45,909 nt of DNA, taken from the NCBI GenBank assembly GCA_028284885.1, contig JANQQW010000265.1, positions 1-45,909 on the forward strand, written 5' to 3'. The position numbers and the translations under genes were made by a program. The stretch comes from Planctomycetaceae bacterium. GTDB taxonomy: Bacteria; Planctomycetota; Planctomycetia; Planctomycetales; Planctomycetaceae. The stretch's first letter is position 1. Each line of letters begins with the position of its first letter. Positions 34,239 to 41,936 of the stretch are shown here, one piece after another. Under the pieces are notes generated by a model. That model saw only the letters and a list, made by a program, of their open reading frames with translations. It was not told the origin of the DNA and did not search any database.

Positions 34239-35888
34239 TCAGTCGCCGAACGTCCGCTTCACCACGACGACCGTGATGTCGTCCGTCGGCGTCGGGGACT
34301 CCCGGAACGCCTCGACGGCGACGAAGACCGCGTCGACGAGTTCTCTGGCCGACGCGTCGCTGCGATCCCGGACGACGTCGACCGTTCGGTCCCAGCCGAA
34401 CTGCTGCTCGTCGGCGTCCATCGCCTCGTTGACGCCGTCGCTCGTCACGAGGAGCACGTCGCCGACCTGGAGCGTGGGCTGGTCCACGGCCGTCCGGGGC
34501 CGCTCGTCCATCATGCCGAGCGGCGAGCTGGTCGACGGGAGTTCGACGACCTCACCGCTCGACCGGACGATGCGGGCCTCGTGCCCGGCCCCGACGTACA
34601 GCAGCCGTCCGATCTCGGGCTCGAGGCGGGCGTAGAACATGGTGACGAACCAGCGGTCGGGCACGTCGGCGTTCAGGAACCGGTTCAACTCCCCCAACAT
34701 CTCGGCCGGCTCGTCGTGGGCGGTCGCGAGTGCCCGGAGGTACGCCCGGGTCTGGGCCAGCACGATGGAGGCGGCGAGTTCGTGTCCACTGACGTCGCCG
34801 ACGACGAAGCCCGGGTGCCCGCTGCGGTCGACGACCCAGTCGAAGTAGTCCCCCCCCACGGCCTCGGTCGGTTCGGACCGGCCCGCCACGTCGTACCCCG
34901 GGATCGCCGGGGACTCTGCGGGGAGCAGCCGCACCTGCACGTCGCGGGCGAGCCGCAGCTTCTCCCGCGTGGTCTGCAGGGCGACGTCCGACTCGTGGGC
35001 TCGAACGTAGTCGAGGATCAGGCCACACAACGGCACGAGGTACGCGGCGACCTTCAGGAACTCGGCCGAGACCGAGTTGTGGTCGAACATGCTCCGCGAG
35101 GCGAAGGCCGCATGACACTGGGCGAGCACGTTCGGCACCATGCTGATGACGAGGCCGTGTGCGAACAGGCTGGGGTACAAGGTGTAGAACCTCGGCAGGA
35201 CGAATCCGATGGCCGCCATGTAGGCGATCAGCGGGACAACGTCCCACGGTCTGGAGACGGGGTAGCTCGGCAGAATCGACCGCGGCAGCGAGTAGATCGC
35301 ACAGACGTGGACGATCTCGTAGGAGAGCACCAGGAACACGACCGCCGCGACCACGAGGTACCGCCGCGTGACTCGGTGCAGGCGAGCCTCGGCGTTGCCG
35401 CGGTCGACGACGAACGGCAGCGTGCCGGCGAGCAGGATGCAGGCGTGGTACGTCCGGGCGAGGGCCCACGTGAACGGGACGAAGTTCGGCGTGTCGCGAA
35501 TCCGCTCGGTCAGTCCGAGCAGGGCCAGCACTCGGAACAGGTCGAGCAGCCCGGCGACGCAGAGCGCCGCCGCGATGATGGGCGTCGTCGCGTCGCGCCG
35601 GATCGAGTAGTGCGTGACGGCGAACACCACGCTGAACGCCGCGATGCAGATCGAGGTCCACTCGAGCAGCACGTGGACGGTCAGCCCGCGTCCGCGGAGG
35701 GCGATCAGGGCGTTCACCGCCTCGGCGTCGCCGACCCCCTCGAGGTTGCCTTTGACGACGTGGTCGATGCCGAAACCGACGCCCAGCATGCCTAGGAGCG
35801 CCGGCGCGAACGACACCGCCACGACGGACCACACGAGCCAGTCGGGGAGGCGGGCAGCGGAATCCGTCGGCGCCGGCGTCGGTGTCAT
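34239..35888 (-). CDS. Membrane sensor (MASE3-like) SpoIIE-type PP2C phosphatase
   Basis: 549 residues. Residues 15-310 have about eight membrane helices; the run VHVLLEWTSICIAAF with LLDLFRVLALLGL resembles the MASE3 sensor domain. A helical linker (315-345) leads to the PP2C-like phosphatase: LPAESPAIPGYDVAGRS, AVGGDYFDW and GDVSGHELAAS supply metal-binding Asp/Gly, then TSDGVNEAMD and a final DDITVVVV. These phosphatases dephosphorylate Ser/Thr of partner-switch (anti-sigma antagonist) proteins in response to a signal. No anti-sigma or STAS protein lies nearby. A 71-bp gap separates it from the DUF6263-like gene upstream. Confidence 0.9.
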   Translation of the reverse strand: MTPTPAPTDSAARLPDWLVWSVVAVSFAPALLGMLGVGFGIDHVVKGNLEGVGDAEAVNALIALRGRGLTVHVLLEWTSICIAAFSVVFAVTHYSIRRDATTPIIAAALCVAGLLDLFRVLALLGLTERIRDTPNFVPFTWALARTYHACILLAGTLPFVVDRGNAEARLHRVTRRYLVVAAVVFLVLSYEIVHVCAIYSLPRSILPSYPVSRPWDVVPLIAYMAAIGFVLPRFYTLYPSLFAHGLVISMVPNVLAQCHAAFASRSMFDHNSVSAEFLKVAAYLVPLCGLILDYVRAHESDVALQTTREKLRLARDVQVRLLPAESPAIPGYDVAGRSEPTEAVGGDYFDWVVDRSGHPGFVVGDVSGHELAASIVLAQTRAYLRALATAHDEPAEMLGELNRFLNADVPDRWFVTMFYARLEPEIGRLLYVGAGHEARIVRSSGEVVELPSTSSPLGMMDERPRTAVDQPTLQVGDVLLVTSDGVNEAMDADEQQFGWDRTVDVVRDRSDASARELVDAVFVAVEAFRESPTPTDDITVVVVKRTFGD

Positions 35889-35959
35889 CGTCGGCCGTTG
35901 GGAGCGAAGGCGAGATCGTAGACTCGCCCCGTGTGGCCGCCGCTGTCAATGCCCCCGAG

Positions 35960-36901
35960 TCACTCGGGAAGCGCTTCCAGCAGTTCGATCTTCACCGTCT
36001 GGACCTGTTCCATCGGGATGGTCAGGTTCATCCCGGCGACGGCGACGTTCATCGTGCCCGTGATCGTGTACGAGTCCTCCCGCGACAGGATCTTGCCGGC
36101 CGCCACGTCGAAGCGGAACTTGCCGTCGGACTTCGACGTCGACAGCCGCCCGGTGACCTTGGCACCGTTCTGCTCCAGGTCGAGGTCGAACCCGAGTTCC
36201 GTGCGGACGGAGACCTCTGCGATGGTGCGGCCGTTCTCCGTGACGACCTTCTCTAGTTTGGAGACGGTCTTGCCGTCGAACTTGCCGATCTTGGGGAGCG
36301 CCATCTCGAACTTCCCCTCCCACTCGTCGCCGACCTCGACCTTCGCCTCGGGCAGCCCCGGGTACAACTGGGCCACGGCGGACTTGTGGCCGTCGTCGGT
36401 TCCGCCGGCCGCGAACTGGGCCGCGAGCGGGTTGTCCTTCAGGGCGTCCTTGACGAGTTCGCCGTACCCACGCGTGGCGACGACCTCGCCCGTGGGGGTG
36501 ATCGTCGTCCACAGGTACGCGCCGGAGAGTCGCTCGTAGAGGGGCGTCAGCGTGCCGCCGAGCGTGCTGCCCTTCTCGTTGTCGGCCTTCGTCGAGTCGA
36601 ACTCGTACTTGCCGAGCGGTCCGATCTCGATGCCGATCGAGAGCCGCTTGTTCTCCGTCTGGACGTGCAGTTGTCCCTTCTCGTCCACCTTCTCCAGCGT
36701 GCGGACGTCCACGCTGGCGTTGTTCACCGTCGTCTTCACCTCCTGCTCGTTCACCGTCTGCTTCTGAACGAGCGACGTGGTCGTGCGGTAGATCCGGGAC
36801 TCGTCGGCACCGAACTTGTACCGCAGTTCGACGGCGTCCTCGGCCGGCAGCAAGGGAGTCGCGGTGAAGACCAAGAGGAACAGGGGAGCGAGACGTTTCA
36901 C
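35960..36901 (-). CDS. Exported DUF6263-like protein
   Basis: 313 residues from a GTG start, with GGAG 8 nt upstream. Signal peptide: hydrophobic 4-17, cleavage near PLLPA-E. The mature part is beta-rich with repeated Lys/Thr/Glu strands (LRYKFGADESRIYRTTTS at the start is typical of DUF6263), a central PTGEVVATRGYGEL and an end TIPMEQVQTVKIELLE. It is probably a periplasmic beta-barrel or lipocalin-like fold; function unknown. It is downstream of the DUF5060 gene with an inverted repeat between. The longer open frame upstream is antisense and lacks domain character. Confidence 0.75.
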   Translation of the reverse strand: MKRLAPLFLLVFTATPLLPAEDAVELRYKFGADESRIYRTTTSLVQKQTVNEQEVKTTVNNASVDVRTLEKVDEKGQLHVQTENKRLSIGIEIGPLGKYEFDSTKADNEKGSTLGGTLTPLYERLSGAYLWTTITPTGEVVATRGYGELVKDALKDNPLAAQFAAGGTDDGHKSAVAQLYPGLPEAKVEVGDEWEGKFEMALPKIGKFDGKTVSKLEKVVTENGRTIAEVSVRTELGFDLDLEQNGAKVTGRLSTSKSDGKFRFDVAAGKILSREDSYTITGTMNVAVAGMNLTIPMEQVQTVKIELLEALPE

Positions 36902-36943
36902 GGCAGAACTCCGGCAGAGTGACGGGAACCGAACGGCACCGGC

Positions 36944-36979
36944 ATTGTGGTCTCGAATCCCGAGCACGGAAACCACAAT
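36944..36979 (-). promoter_or_regulatory. 8-bp inverted repeat ATTGTGGT-N20-ACCACAAT
   Basis: A perfect 8-bp inverted repeat (36944-36951 and 36972-36979) with an inner CTCG/CGAG stem. It lies 71 nt past the DUF5060 stop and 42 nt before the DUF6263-like start. AT-rich arms stand out in this GC-rich sequence. It could be a terminator-like hairpin or an operator for the downstream gene. Confidence 0.42.
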
Positions 36980-37050
36980 CCTCGACGAACGCCCATTCGA
37001 CGGCGGCGCGGGATTCTTGGCGACAATCGCCGCACGGCGGCCGGATCGGA

Positions 37051-38829
37051 CTACTTGCGTCGCAGCAGCAGCACCCAGTCGCCCTGCTTCGGCGACTCCA
37101 ACCGCGTGCCGGGCCCCCCCTCGACCAGCTTGTCCGCCTCGTCGATCTCGCCCCCCTGCTTGGCGTCGAACCAGGCACGAGAGTACTGGCCGGGCACGAG
37201 GTCGATCGTCGTCTCCGCAGCCTCGGGCAGGTAGACGGCGTACACCTCGCCCGGCTTCGCGAGAACGAAGTCCTCCTTCGAGACGGTCAGCCCGTCGGCC
37301 GGCTGCATCTCCGTGAAAGGCAGGTGCTGGTGGAAGAAGTCGAGGGCGACCCGTGTCTGCTTCCACATCGCCTCGCGGGACCGCCAGTCCTCGCAGTTCA
37401 GGTCGTTGTGGGCGAAGCGGTAGCCGAAGTACCACTCGACGCCGGCCCCGCCCCCCATGAGGTTGCCCCACAGGTGCTTCTTGCGGACCTCGTCGTGGTC
37501 GGGATCGTCGGCGTCCGGCTTCACGCCTGTGTGAGCGGGGCCGATCTCGTCGAGGCAGACGAACCACGGGCGTCCCGCCTTCGCCGACTCGCGGACCCAC
37601 TTCACCGTGTTGCGGTGCGTGTCGTTCGTCTGCAGCGACGGCCCCTCGAAGTGCTCGAAGCCGAGCAGCGTCGGGTAGACCTCGTCGATCTTGTTCGGAA
37701 ACGTGTGGCAGACGATCGGGTGGTCGTACGGGTCGGTCTCGCGGATGAAACGGCACATCGCCCGCCGCTGCTCGGGCGTGTTCGTGTTCTCCTCGCCCAG
37801 GTTCCAGACGACGGCCGGGTGGTGGGCGAAGCGGGCGATCAACTCGCGAAGGTACAGCTTCCGTTCCGGGCCGAGTTCGCCGCCGTCGAGCAACTGGTCG
37901 TTCTCCTGCTCCTGCAGGATGACGTGCAGCATCAGGCCCTGCTTCGTCATGTGGTCGAACACGATCTCCCACTGGTCGAGCTTGGAGCAGTCGAAGCGGT
38001 CACGGACGTCGTGCTTCGTCCACGGCCAGACGTCCTTCCCGTCGCCGGTGACGTTCATCGTCAGGAAGTAGACGGAGTTCATCCCCTGCGACGAGAGGTA
38101 GTTCATCGCCCCGACCAGGCCCTTCCCCTTCCCGTCCCGCCAGGTCGGGTCGCCCGGCCTCCAGTCGCGGACGTGGGGCTCGTACCGGTGCAGTTTGTCC
38201 GTACTGGCCTTTCCCTCCTTCTTGTTGGTCGCGTGCCGGTAGGTGCCGTCGAAGTCGGCGTAGCCGAGCAGGTTCTCCGGGCTGTCCGCCCCGCCCTTCA
38301 GGAACGGTTCCCCCGTCCCCTTGAACCGCAGGTATCGCTCGCCGACGTACTCGAGCCGCCCGTGGGCCCGGAAGTCGCGACCGGTCGCGTTCGACTCCTC
38401 GACCTCGAACGAGCCCTCTTCGGCGTGAGGCTCCGGGGCGTCGGACAGGTCGATGGCCACGTCCTCGGCCATCCAGGCCTGCGTCCGCCAGTTCCACCGC
38501 CCCGGAGCGTCCGGCGCGAAGTGGACGCGCCACTTGCTCCCCTCGGTCGCGCCGGACTCGGCGGCGTCGCCGTCGGCCGCGTAGAACGCCGGGACGACGT
38601 ACTTCCGGCCGCTCTCGGTGTGGGTGAACGTCACGTCGATCCGCATGTCTCGAAACGGGTTCGGTTCGGCGTTCTCGCCCGTCTCGCCCCCTTGGAACGT
38701 CAGCGTGACGCGATGCCACGTCCGAAGTTCGCCCGAGACGTCGACGTCCGCGGCACACAACGCCGAAACGCCGCACAGGAGCAGTAGGAGACCTTGCAGA
38801 ACGGTTGTGGATCTCGCGAGCGTGAGCAT
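37051..38829 (-). CDS. Exported DUF5060 / collagenase-type collagen-binding glycosidase-like protein
   Basis: 592 residues with a signal peptide (hydrophobic 7-22, cleavage near LCA-A). Residues 30-130 match the DUF5060 beta-sandwich (WHRVTLTFQG, DVTFTH, FAPDAPGRWNWRT). Residues 140-500 are a TIM-barrel-like part: FLKGGADSPEN, MNYLSSQGMNSVYFL, and likely catalytic Glu in NLGEENT and CLDEIGP, spaced as in clan GH-A. The last ~90 residues (YAVYLPEAAETTIDL, WFDAKQGGE) resemble the putative collagen-binding domain of collagenase (PF12904). A secreted polysaccharide hydrolase is likely; the substrate is unknown. ATG at 38829 is chosen as it starts the signal peptide. Divergent from the Hyi-like gene. 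Confidence 0.85.
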   Translation of the reverse strand: MLTLARSTTVLQGLLLLLCGVSALCAADVDVSGELRTWHRVTLTFQGGETGENAEPNPFRDMRIDVTFTHTESGRKYVVPAFYAADGDAAESGATEGSKWRVHFAPDAPGRWNWRTQAWMAEDVAIDLSDAPEPHAEEGSFEVEESNATGRDFRAHGRLEYVGERYLRFKGTGEPFLKGGADSPENLLGYADFDGTYRHATNKKEGKASTDKLHRYEPHVRDWRPGDPTWRDGKGKGLVGAMNYLSSQGMNSVYFLTMNVTGDGKDVWPWTKHDVRDRFDCSKLDQWEIVFDHMTKQGLMLHVILQEQENDQLLDGGELGPERKLYLRELIARFAHHPAVVWNLGEENTNTPEQRRAMCRFIRETDPYDHPIVCHTFPNKIDEVYPTLLGFEHFEGPSLQTNDTHRNTVKWVRESAKAGRPWFVCLDEIGPAHTGVKPDADDPDHDEVRKKHLWGNLMGGGAGVEWYFGYRFAHNDLNCEDWRSREAMWKQTRVALDFFHQHLPFTEMQPADGLTVSKEDFVLAKPGEVYAVYLPEAAETTIDLVPGQYSRAWFDAKQGGEIDEADKLVEGGPGTRLESPKQGDWVLLLRRK

Positions 38830-38874
38830 GGCTGGGCCGAACGGGAGTGGTGAAGGGAGGACCGACGCCGGTCG

Positions 38875-38903
38875 TTGTGATTGGACCGCCCGCGAATTAT
38901 CGT
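38875..38903 (+). promoter_or_regulatory. Candidate sigma-70-type promoter for the Hyi-like gene
   Basis: TTGTGA, a 17-nt spacer and TATCGT (4/6 each) lie 48 nt before the ATG at 38951, in the 121-bp gap between divergent genes. Confidence 0.38.
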
Positions 38904-38950
38904 GATCTCGCGATGCGACCGCCAATGCACACTCGAAAAAGGTACCGACG

Positions 38951-39883
38951 ATGACGAGCCCCCTGGACCGCTCCGCCCTCGGTCGACGACAGGTTCTCGG
39001 CGCTGCCGCCGGCCTCGCCGCCGCCGCCTTCGTCGGCACGGACTCCCGGCCCGCCCACGCGGCCGAGCCGTACAAGGCGACGAACGGGAACGTCAACCAC
39101 TCGATCGTCCACTGGTGCTTCAGCGCGTTCGGCGAGAAGTGGTCGATCGACCAGACCGCCGCCGCCGCCGCCAAACTGGGCTGCAAGAGCGTCGAACTCG
39201 TCCCGGCCAGCACCTGGCCCACGCTCAAGAAGCACGGCCTGACGTGCGCGATCGCCTCCATCGACATGTCGCCCGACCAGTTCCCGTTCCTCAAGGGCTT
39301 CAACAACCCGGAGTACTGGCCGAAGGTGATGGCCGCGACGAAGAAGTCGATCGACGAGGCGGCCGACTTCGGCGTGCCCAACGTCATCGCCTTCACCGGC
39401 ATGGCCGAGGACCTCTCGCTCGAAGAAGGGGCCGACAACTGCGTGAAAGGGCTGAAGGAGGCGGCCGCCTACGCGGAGAAGAAGAAGGTCACCATCTGCC
39501 TCGAGATGCTCAACACCCGCGACGACAGCCACCCCATGAAGGGGCACCCCGGCTACCAGGGGAACCACACCGACTACTGCGTCGACGTCCTGAAGAAGGT
39601 CGGCAGCGACCGCGTGAAGCTGCTCTTCGACGTCTACCACGTGCAGATCATGGACGGCGACGTCATCCGCCGCATCCGCGAACACTCGGAGTGGATCGGC
39701 CACGTGCACACGGCCGGCAACCCCGGCCGCGGCGAGATCGGCGACGACCAGGAGATCAACTACCCGGCCGTCATGCAGGCCCTCGTCGACGCGAAGTACA
39801 CCGGCTACGTCGGCCACGAGTTCATTCCGACCCGCGACCCCATGGCCGGCCTCTCCGAGGCCGTCCGGCTCTGCGACGTGTGA
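38951..39883 (+). CDS. Tat-exported hydroxypyruvate isomerase-like TIM-barrel protein
   Basis: 310 residues. N-terminal twin-arginine signal GRRQVLGAAAG (Arg12, Arg13) with an Ala-rich core and cleavage near AHA-A. The rest is the AP-endonuclease-2/sugar isomerase barrel with Hyi-like residues: Glu in CLEMLN, Asp in LLFDVYHVQ, His in HVHTAGNPGRGE and Glu in GHEFIPT, forming the metal and substrate site. Hydroxypyruvate isomerase converts hydroxypyruvate and tartronate semialdehyde in the cytoplasm; the exported version must act on something periplasmic. AAGG lies 8 nt before the ATG. The next gene starts inside its stop (GTGA). Confidence 0.88.
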   Translation: MTSPLDRSALGRRQVLGAAAGLAAAAFVGTDSRPAHAAEPYKATNGNVNHSIVHWCFSAFGEKWSIDQTAAAAAKLGCKSVELVPASTWPTLKKHGLTCAIASIDMSPDQFPFLKGFNNPEYWPKVMAATKKSIDEAADFGVPNVIAFTGMAEDLSLEEGADNCVKGLKEAAAYAEKKKVTICLEMLNTRDDSHPMKGHPGYQGNHTDYCVDVLKKVGSDRVKLLFDVYHVQIMDGDVIRRIREHSEWIGHVHTAGNPGRGEIGDDQEINYPAVMQALVDAKYTGYVGHEFIPTRDPMAGLSEAVRLCDV

Positions 39884-40890
39884 CGGCGATCTCCGACACG
39901 CTGACGTTCACCGTCGAACCGTACCTGCACGGCTCGCGGATCGACCGCTTCCTCGCGAAACACCTGCGGAACTACTCGACGTTCCGGTTGCACCGCATGG
40001 TGGTCGCGGGGTGCGTCTCGTCGGAAGCTGGCGTCGTCGGCGACCGCTTCCGCGTGCAGCGCGGCGAGCGAATCACCGTCCGACTCGTCGATCCGCCGGA
40101 CAAACTGCTGCCGTCGGACGAACGGCCGTTGGAGATCCTCTTCGAGGACCCGTGGCTCGTCGTCGTCAACAAGGCGGCCGGCGTGATCGTGCACCAAGTG
40201 GGCGACTTCCAGGAACGGACGTTGGAGACGGCGCTCCAACACCACCTCGACGAGCAGGCGGTCGTGCGTGGGGCCGTGCGACCCGGCCTCGTTCACCGCC
40301 TCGACCGCTGGACGAGCGGAGCGATCGTCGTCGCGAAGGAACACCTCGCGCATCGCCGGCTGTCGATCGACTTCCAGGAGCGTCGGCCGCGAAAGGCGTA
40401 CCTCGCGCTCGTCGAGGGCGTCGTCGCACCCGACCGCGGTCTGATCGACGCCCCGCTCGGCATTCACCCGGCCTCCGACGGCGTGCTGACGACGACCGAT
40501 CCGACGGCACGCGGCCGCAAGCCGTCACGCACGCGTTTCGCCGTCGTCGCGAGGTACCACGCGCACTCACTCCTCGTCGCGTGGCCGCTGACCGGACGGC
40601 TGCACCAGATCCGCGTGCACCTCGCCCACCTCGGACACCCCGTCGTGAACGACGAGTTCTACACCGCTGGCGGTGCGATCAAGCCCTCTCGCTTCGACGA
40701 CTGCGAGATCGCCCCGAAACTCGAACAGGCCGGCTACCCGCCGGACGAGCGGACCGGCCTGCCCTACGGGCGGCACGCCCTGCACGCCATGCAGATCGAG
40801 GTGACACACCCGATCACCGAGGTCCCGATGACCTTCCGGGCTCCGTTGCCGAGCGACCTGCGATCCGCGATCGCGGCCGTCGCCAGCTGA
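39880..40890 (+). CDS. RluA/RluD-family RNA pseudouridine synthase
   Basis: 336 residues from GTG, whose last bases form the stop of the preceding gene. It has an S4-like N-terminal region (RIDRFLAKHL, about 20-75), then the catalytic domain with GLVHRLDRWTSG (nucleophile Asp142), RRPRKAYLALVEG, and the RluA-type LTGRLHQIRVHLAHLGHP. It turns uridine into pseudouridine in rRNA or tRNA; which site cannot be said. It is longer than RluA and close to RluD in length. No functional tie to the exported upstream protein; coupling is through translation only. It ends 3 bp from the convergent small gene. Confidence 0.93.
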   Translation: MTAISDTLTFTVEPYLHGSRIDRFLAKHLRNYSTFRLHRMVVAGCVSSEAGVVGDRFRVQRGERITVRLVDPPDKLLPSDERPLEILFEDPWLVVVNKAAGVIVHQVGDFQERTLETALQHHLDEQAVVRGAVRPGLVHRLDRWTSGAIVVAKEHLAHRRLSIDFQERRPRKAYLALVEGVVAPDRGLIDAPLGIHPASDGVLTTTDPTARGRKPSRTRFAVVARYHAHSLLVAWPLTGRLHQIRVHLAHLGHPVVNDEFYTAGGAIKPSRFDDCEIAPKLEQAGYPPDERTGLPYGRHALHAMQIEVTHPITEVPMTFRAPLPSDLRSAIAAVAS

Positions 40891-40893
40891 GCT

Positions 40894-41133
40894 TCATGCC
40901 ACGAGGAACCGGTCGGCCTCGAGTTCGACGGCGTCGTCGTACCGCTCGACGCGAATGCGATTCTCGTCGATCGACCGTCCCGCCCCACGGATCACGTCGA
41001 CGCGCGGCAGCGAGCCCGGCTCGATCGAGCGGCTGTCGTCGACGAGGGCGACGTAGCAACCGAGGCGAGCCGCCTCAAGGGCAGCCGCCCGGCTCTCGAA
41101 TCCGCTTCCGATGACAACCAAGTCGTACCGCAT
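40894..41133 (-). CDS. 79-residue stand-alone Rossmann (dinucleotide-binding) unit
   Basis: 79 residues from ATG 41133, with GGAAGGGCGG about 8 nt upstream, a strong signal. The sequence begins MRYDLVVIGSGFESRAAALE, the beta-alpha-beta start of FAD/NAD flavoproteins such as soluble transhydrogenase (G-x-G-x-x-x-x-A-A-x-x-A-x-x-G, then V-A-L-V-D-D). It stops after two more strands (RIRVERYDDAVELEADRFLVA). It could be a broken flavoprotein gene or a deliberate mini-protein; the good initiation site and intact frame favour a real gene. No rest of a flavoprotein is found next to it. Confidence 0.7.
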   Translation of the reverse strand: MRYDLVVIGSGFESRAAALEAARLGCYVALVDDSRSIEPGSLPRVDVIRGAGRSIDENRIRVERYDDAVELEADRFLVA

Positions 41134-41437
41134 CGTTCCGCCCTTCCTGTCTCGTCGTCGTGCGAGTCGTCTGGCTAGGTCGAGATCGGCCTCTTGGCAA
41201 ACGATGCGGGAGGCGAAGACGTGGAAGACTGCGAAGCCCGCGGCAACTGGGTCCGGGATGTCGATTCTGACGATTTCGTGGCCCTCGCAACCCTCGCGAC
41301 CTGCACAGCCCGAACGCACAATCGACGCCAACGGGGCCGTCCGCGTCCACCCAGACCGGTCTGACGTTGACGATTCGTGGTCGCGGACCGTACTCTCCGC
41401 CGCCTTTGGCGACTCTTCACGTCCCGAGCGGCCCGAG
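41134..41437. other. 304-bp divergent intergenic region
   Basis: Divergent starts of the mini-Rossmann gene and the BamE-like lipoprotein gene. Apart from the promoter at 41367 and the purine-rich leader of the minus gene I see no conserved element. The open minus frame upstream of 41133 carries no signal of coding. Confidence 0.5.
41367..41396 (+). promoter_or_regulatory. Candidate sigma-70-type promoter for the BamE-like lipoprotein gene
   Basis: TTGACG (5/6), an 18-nt spacer and TACTCT (4/6) lie 42 nt before the ATG at 41438. Confidence 0.42.
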
Positions 41438-41923
41438 ATGACCACATCGCATCGATCCCGACGTCGCGCGACGGTGCCCGTCGCAGCGTTCCTCGGGCTG
41501 GCGTTGTCGGGGTGCATGCTCGAGAGCACACCGATCCTGCCGGCACCGGTCTCGTCCGCGGAGCAACAGTACGAGGTGCTCCAGATCGTGAAGCCCGGGA
41601 CGACGCGGGAAGAGGCGGTCGCCCTACTGGACGAAGCCGGCATCCAAGGCAGCTTCGGGACGACCGGGGCGAGGTCCGTGTACTACTGCGACGTCTGGAA
41701 CCGCGAGGACGGCGAGCGGTGGCACCTCGACGTCGCCGTCTTGTTCGACGAGTCCGGTCGGGTCATCAACACCCGGTTGGGCGAGGCGACGACGACCGCC
41801 CGCGCGGAGCAGCCGAACGCCTTCGAGCAGCGACCCGTCCAGGGTGCCGCGCGTCCCGCGGCCGAACCGGTCGCCGCCGGGTCCCGGGCCACGTCGCGAC
41901 GAACGGCCTTCCGCGAGGACTGA
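41438..41923 (+). CDS. BamE/SmpA-like small lipoprotein
   Basis: 161 residues. Lipoprotein signal with lipobox LALSGC (Cys26). The mature part has IVKPGTTREEAVALLDEAGI, the BamE/OmlA-type helix that follows a first strand, then YYCDVWNREDGERWHLDVAVLFDESGRV as paired strands. The C-terminal 35 residues are Ala/Arg-rich and probably disordered. BamE helps outer-membrane protein assembly; here only the fold is proposed. Ends 13 bp from the convergent methyltransferase gene. Confidence 0.72.
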   Translation: MTTSHRSRRRATVPVAAFLGLALSGCMLESTPILPAPVSSAEQQYEVLQIVKPGTTREEAVALLDEAGIQGSFGTTGARSVYYCDVWNREDGERWHLDVAVLFDESGRVINTRLGEATTTARAEQPNAFEQRPVQGAARPAAEPVAAGSRATSRRTAFRED

Positions 41924-41936
41924 CCTGGTAGCGTCG

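Noticed and set aside
38830-39438. N-terminal extension of the DUF5060 frame
   Set aside because: It is antisense to the Hyi-like gene, and a signal peptide begins at 38829.
41134-41643. Upstream extension of the mini-Rossmann frame to 249 residues
   Set aside because: The added part overlaps the BamE-like gene in antisense and lacks any fold pattern; the ATG at 41133 has a strong ribosome-binding site.
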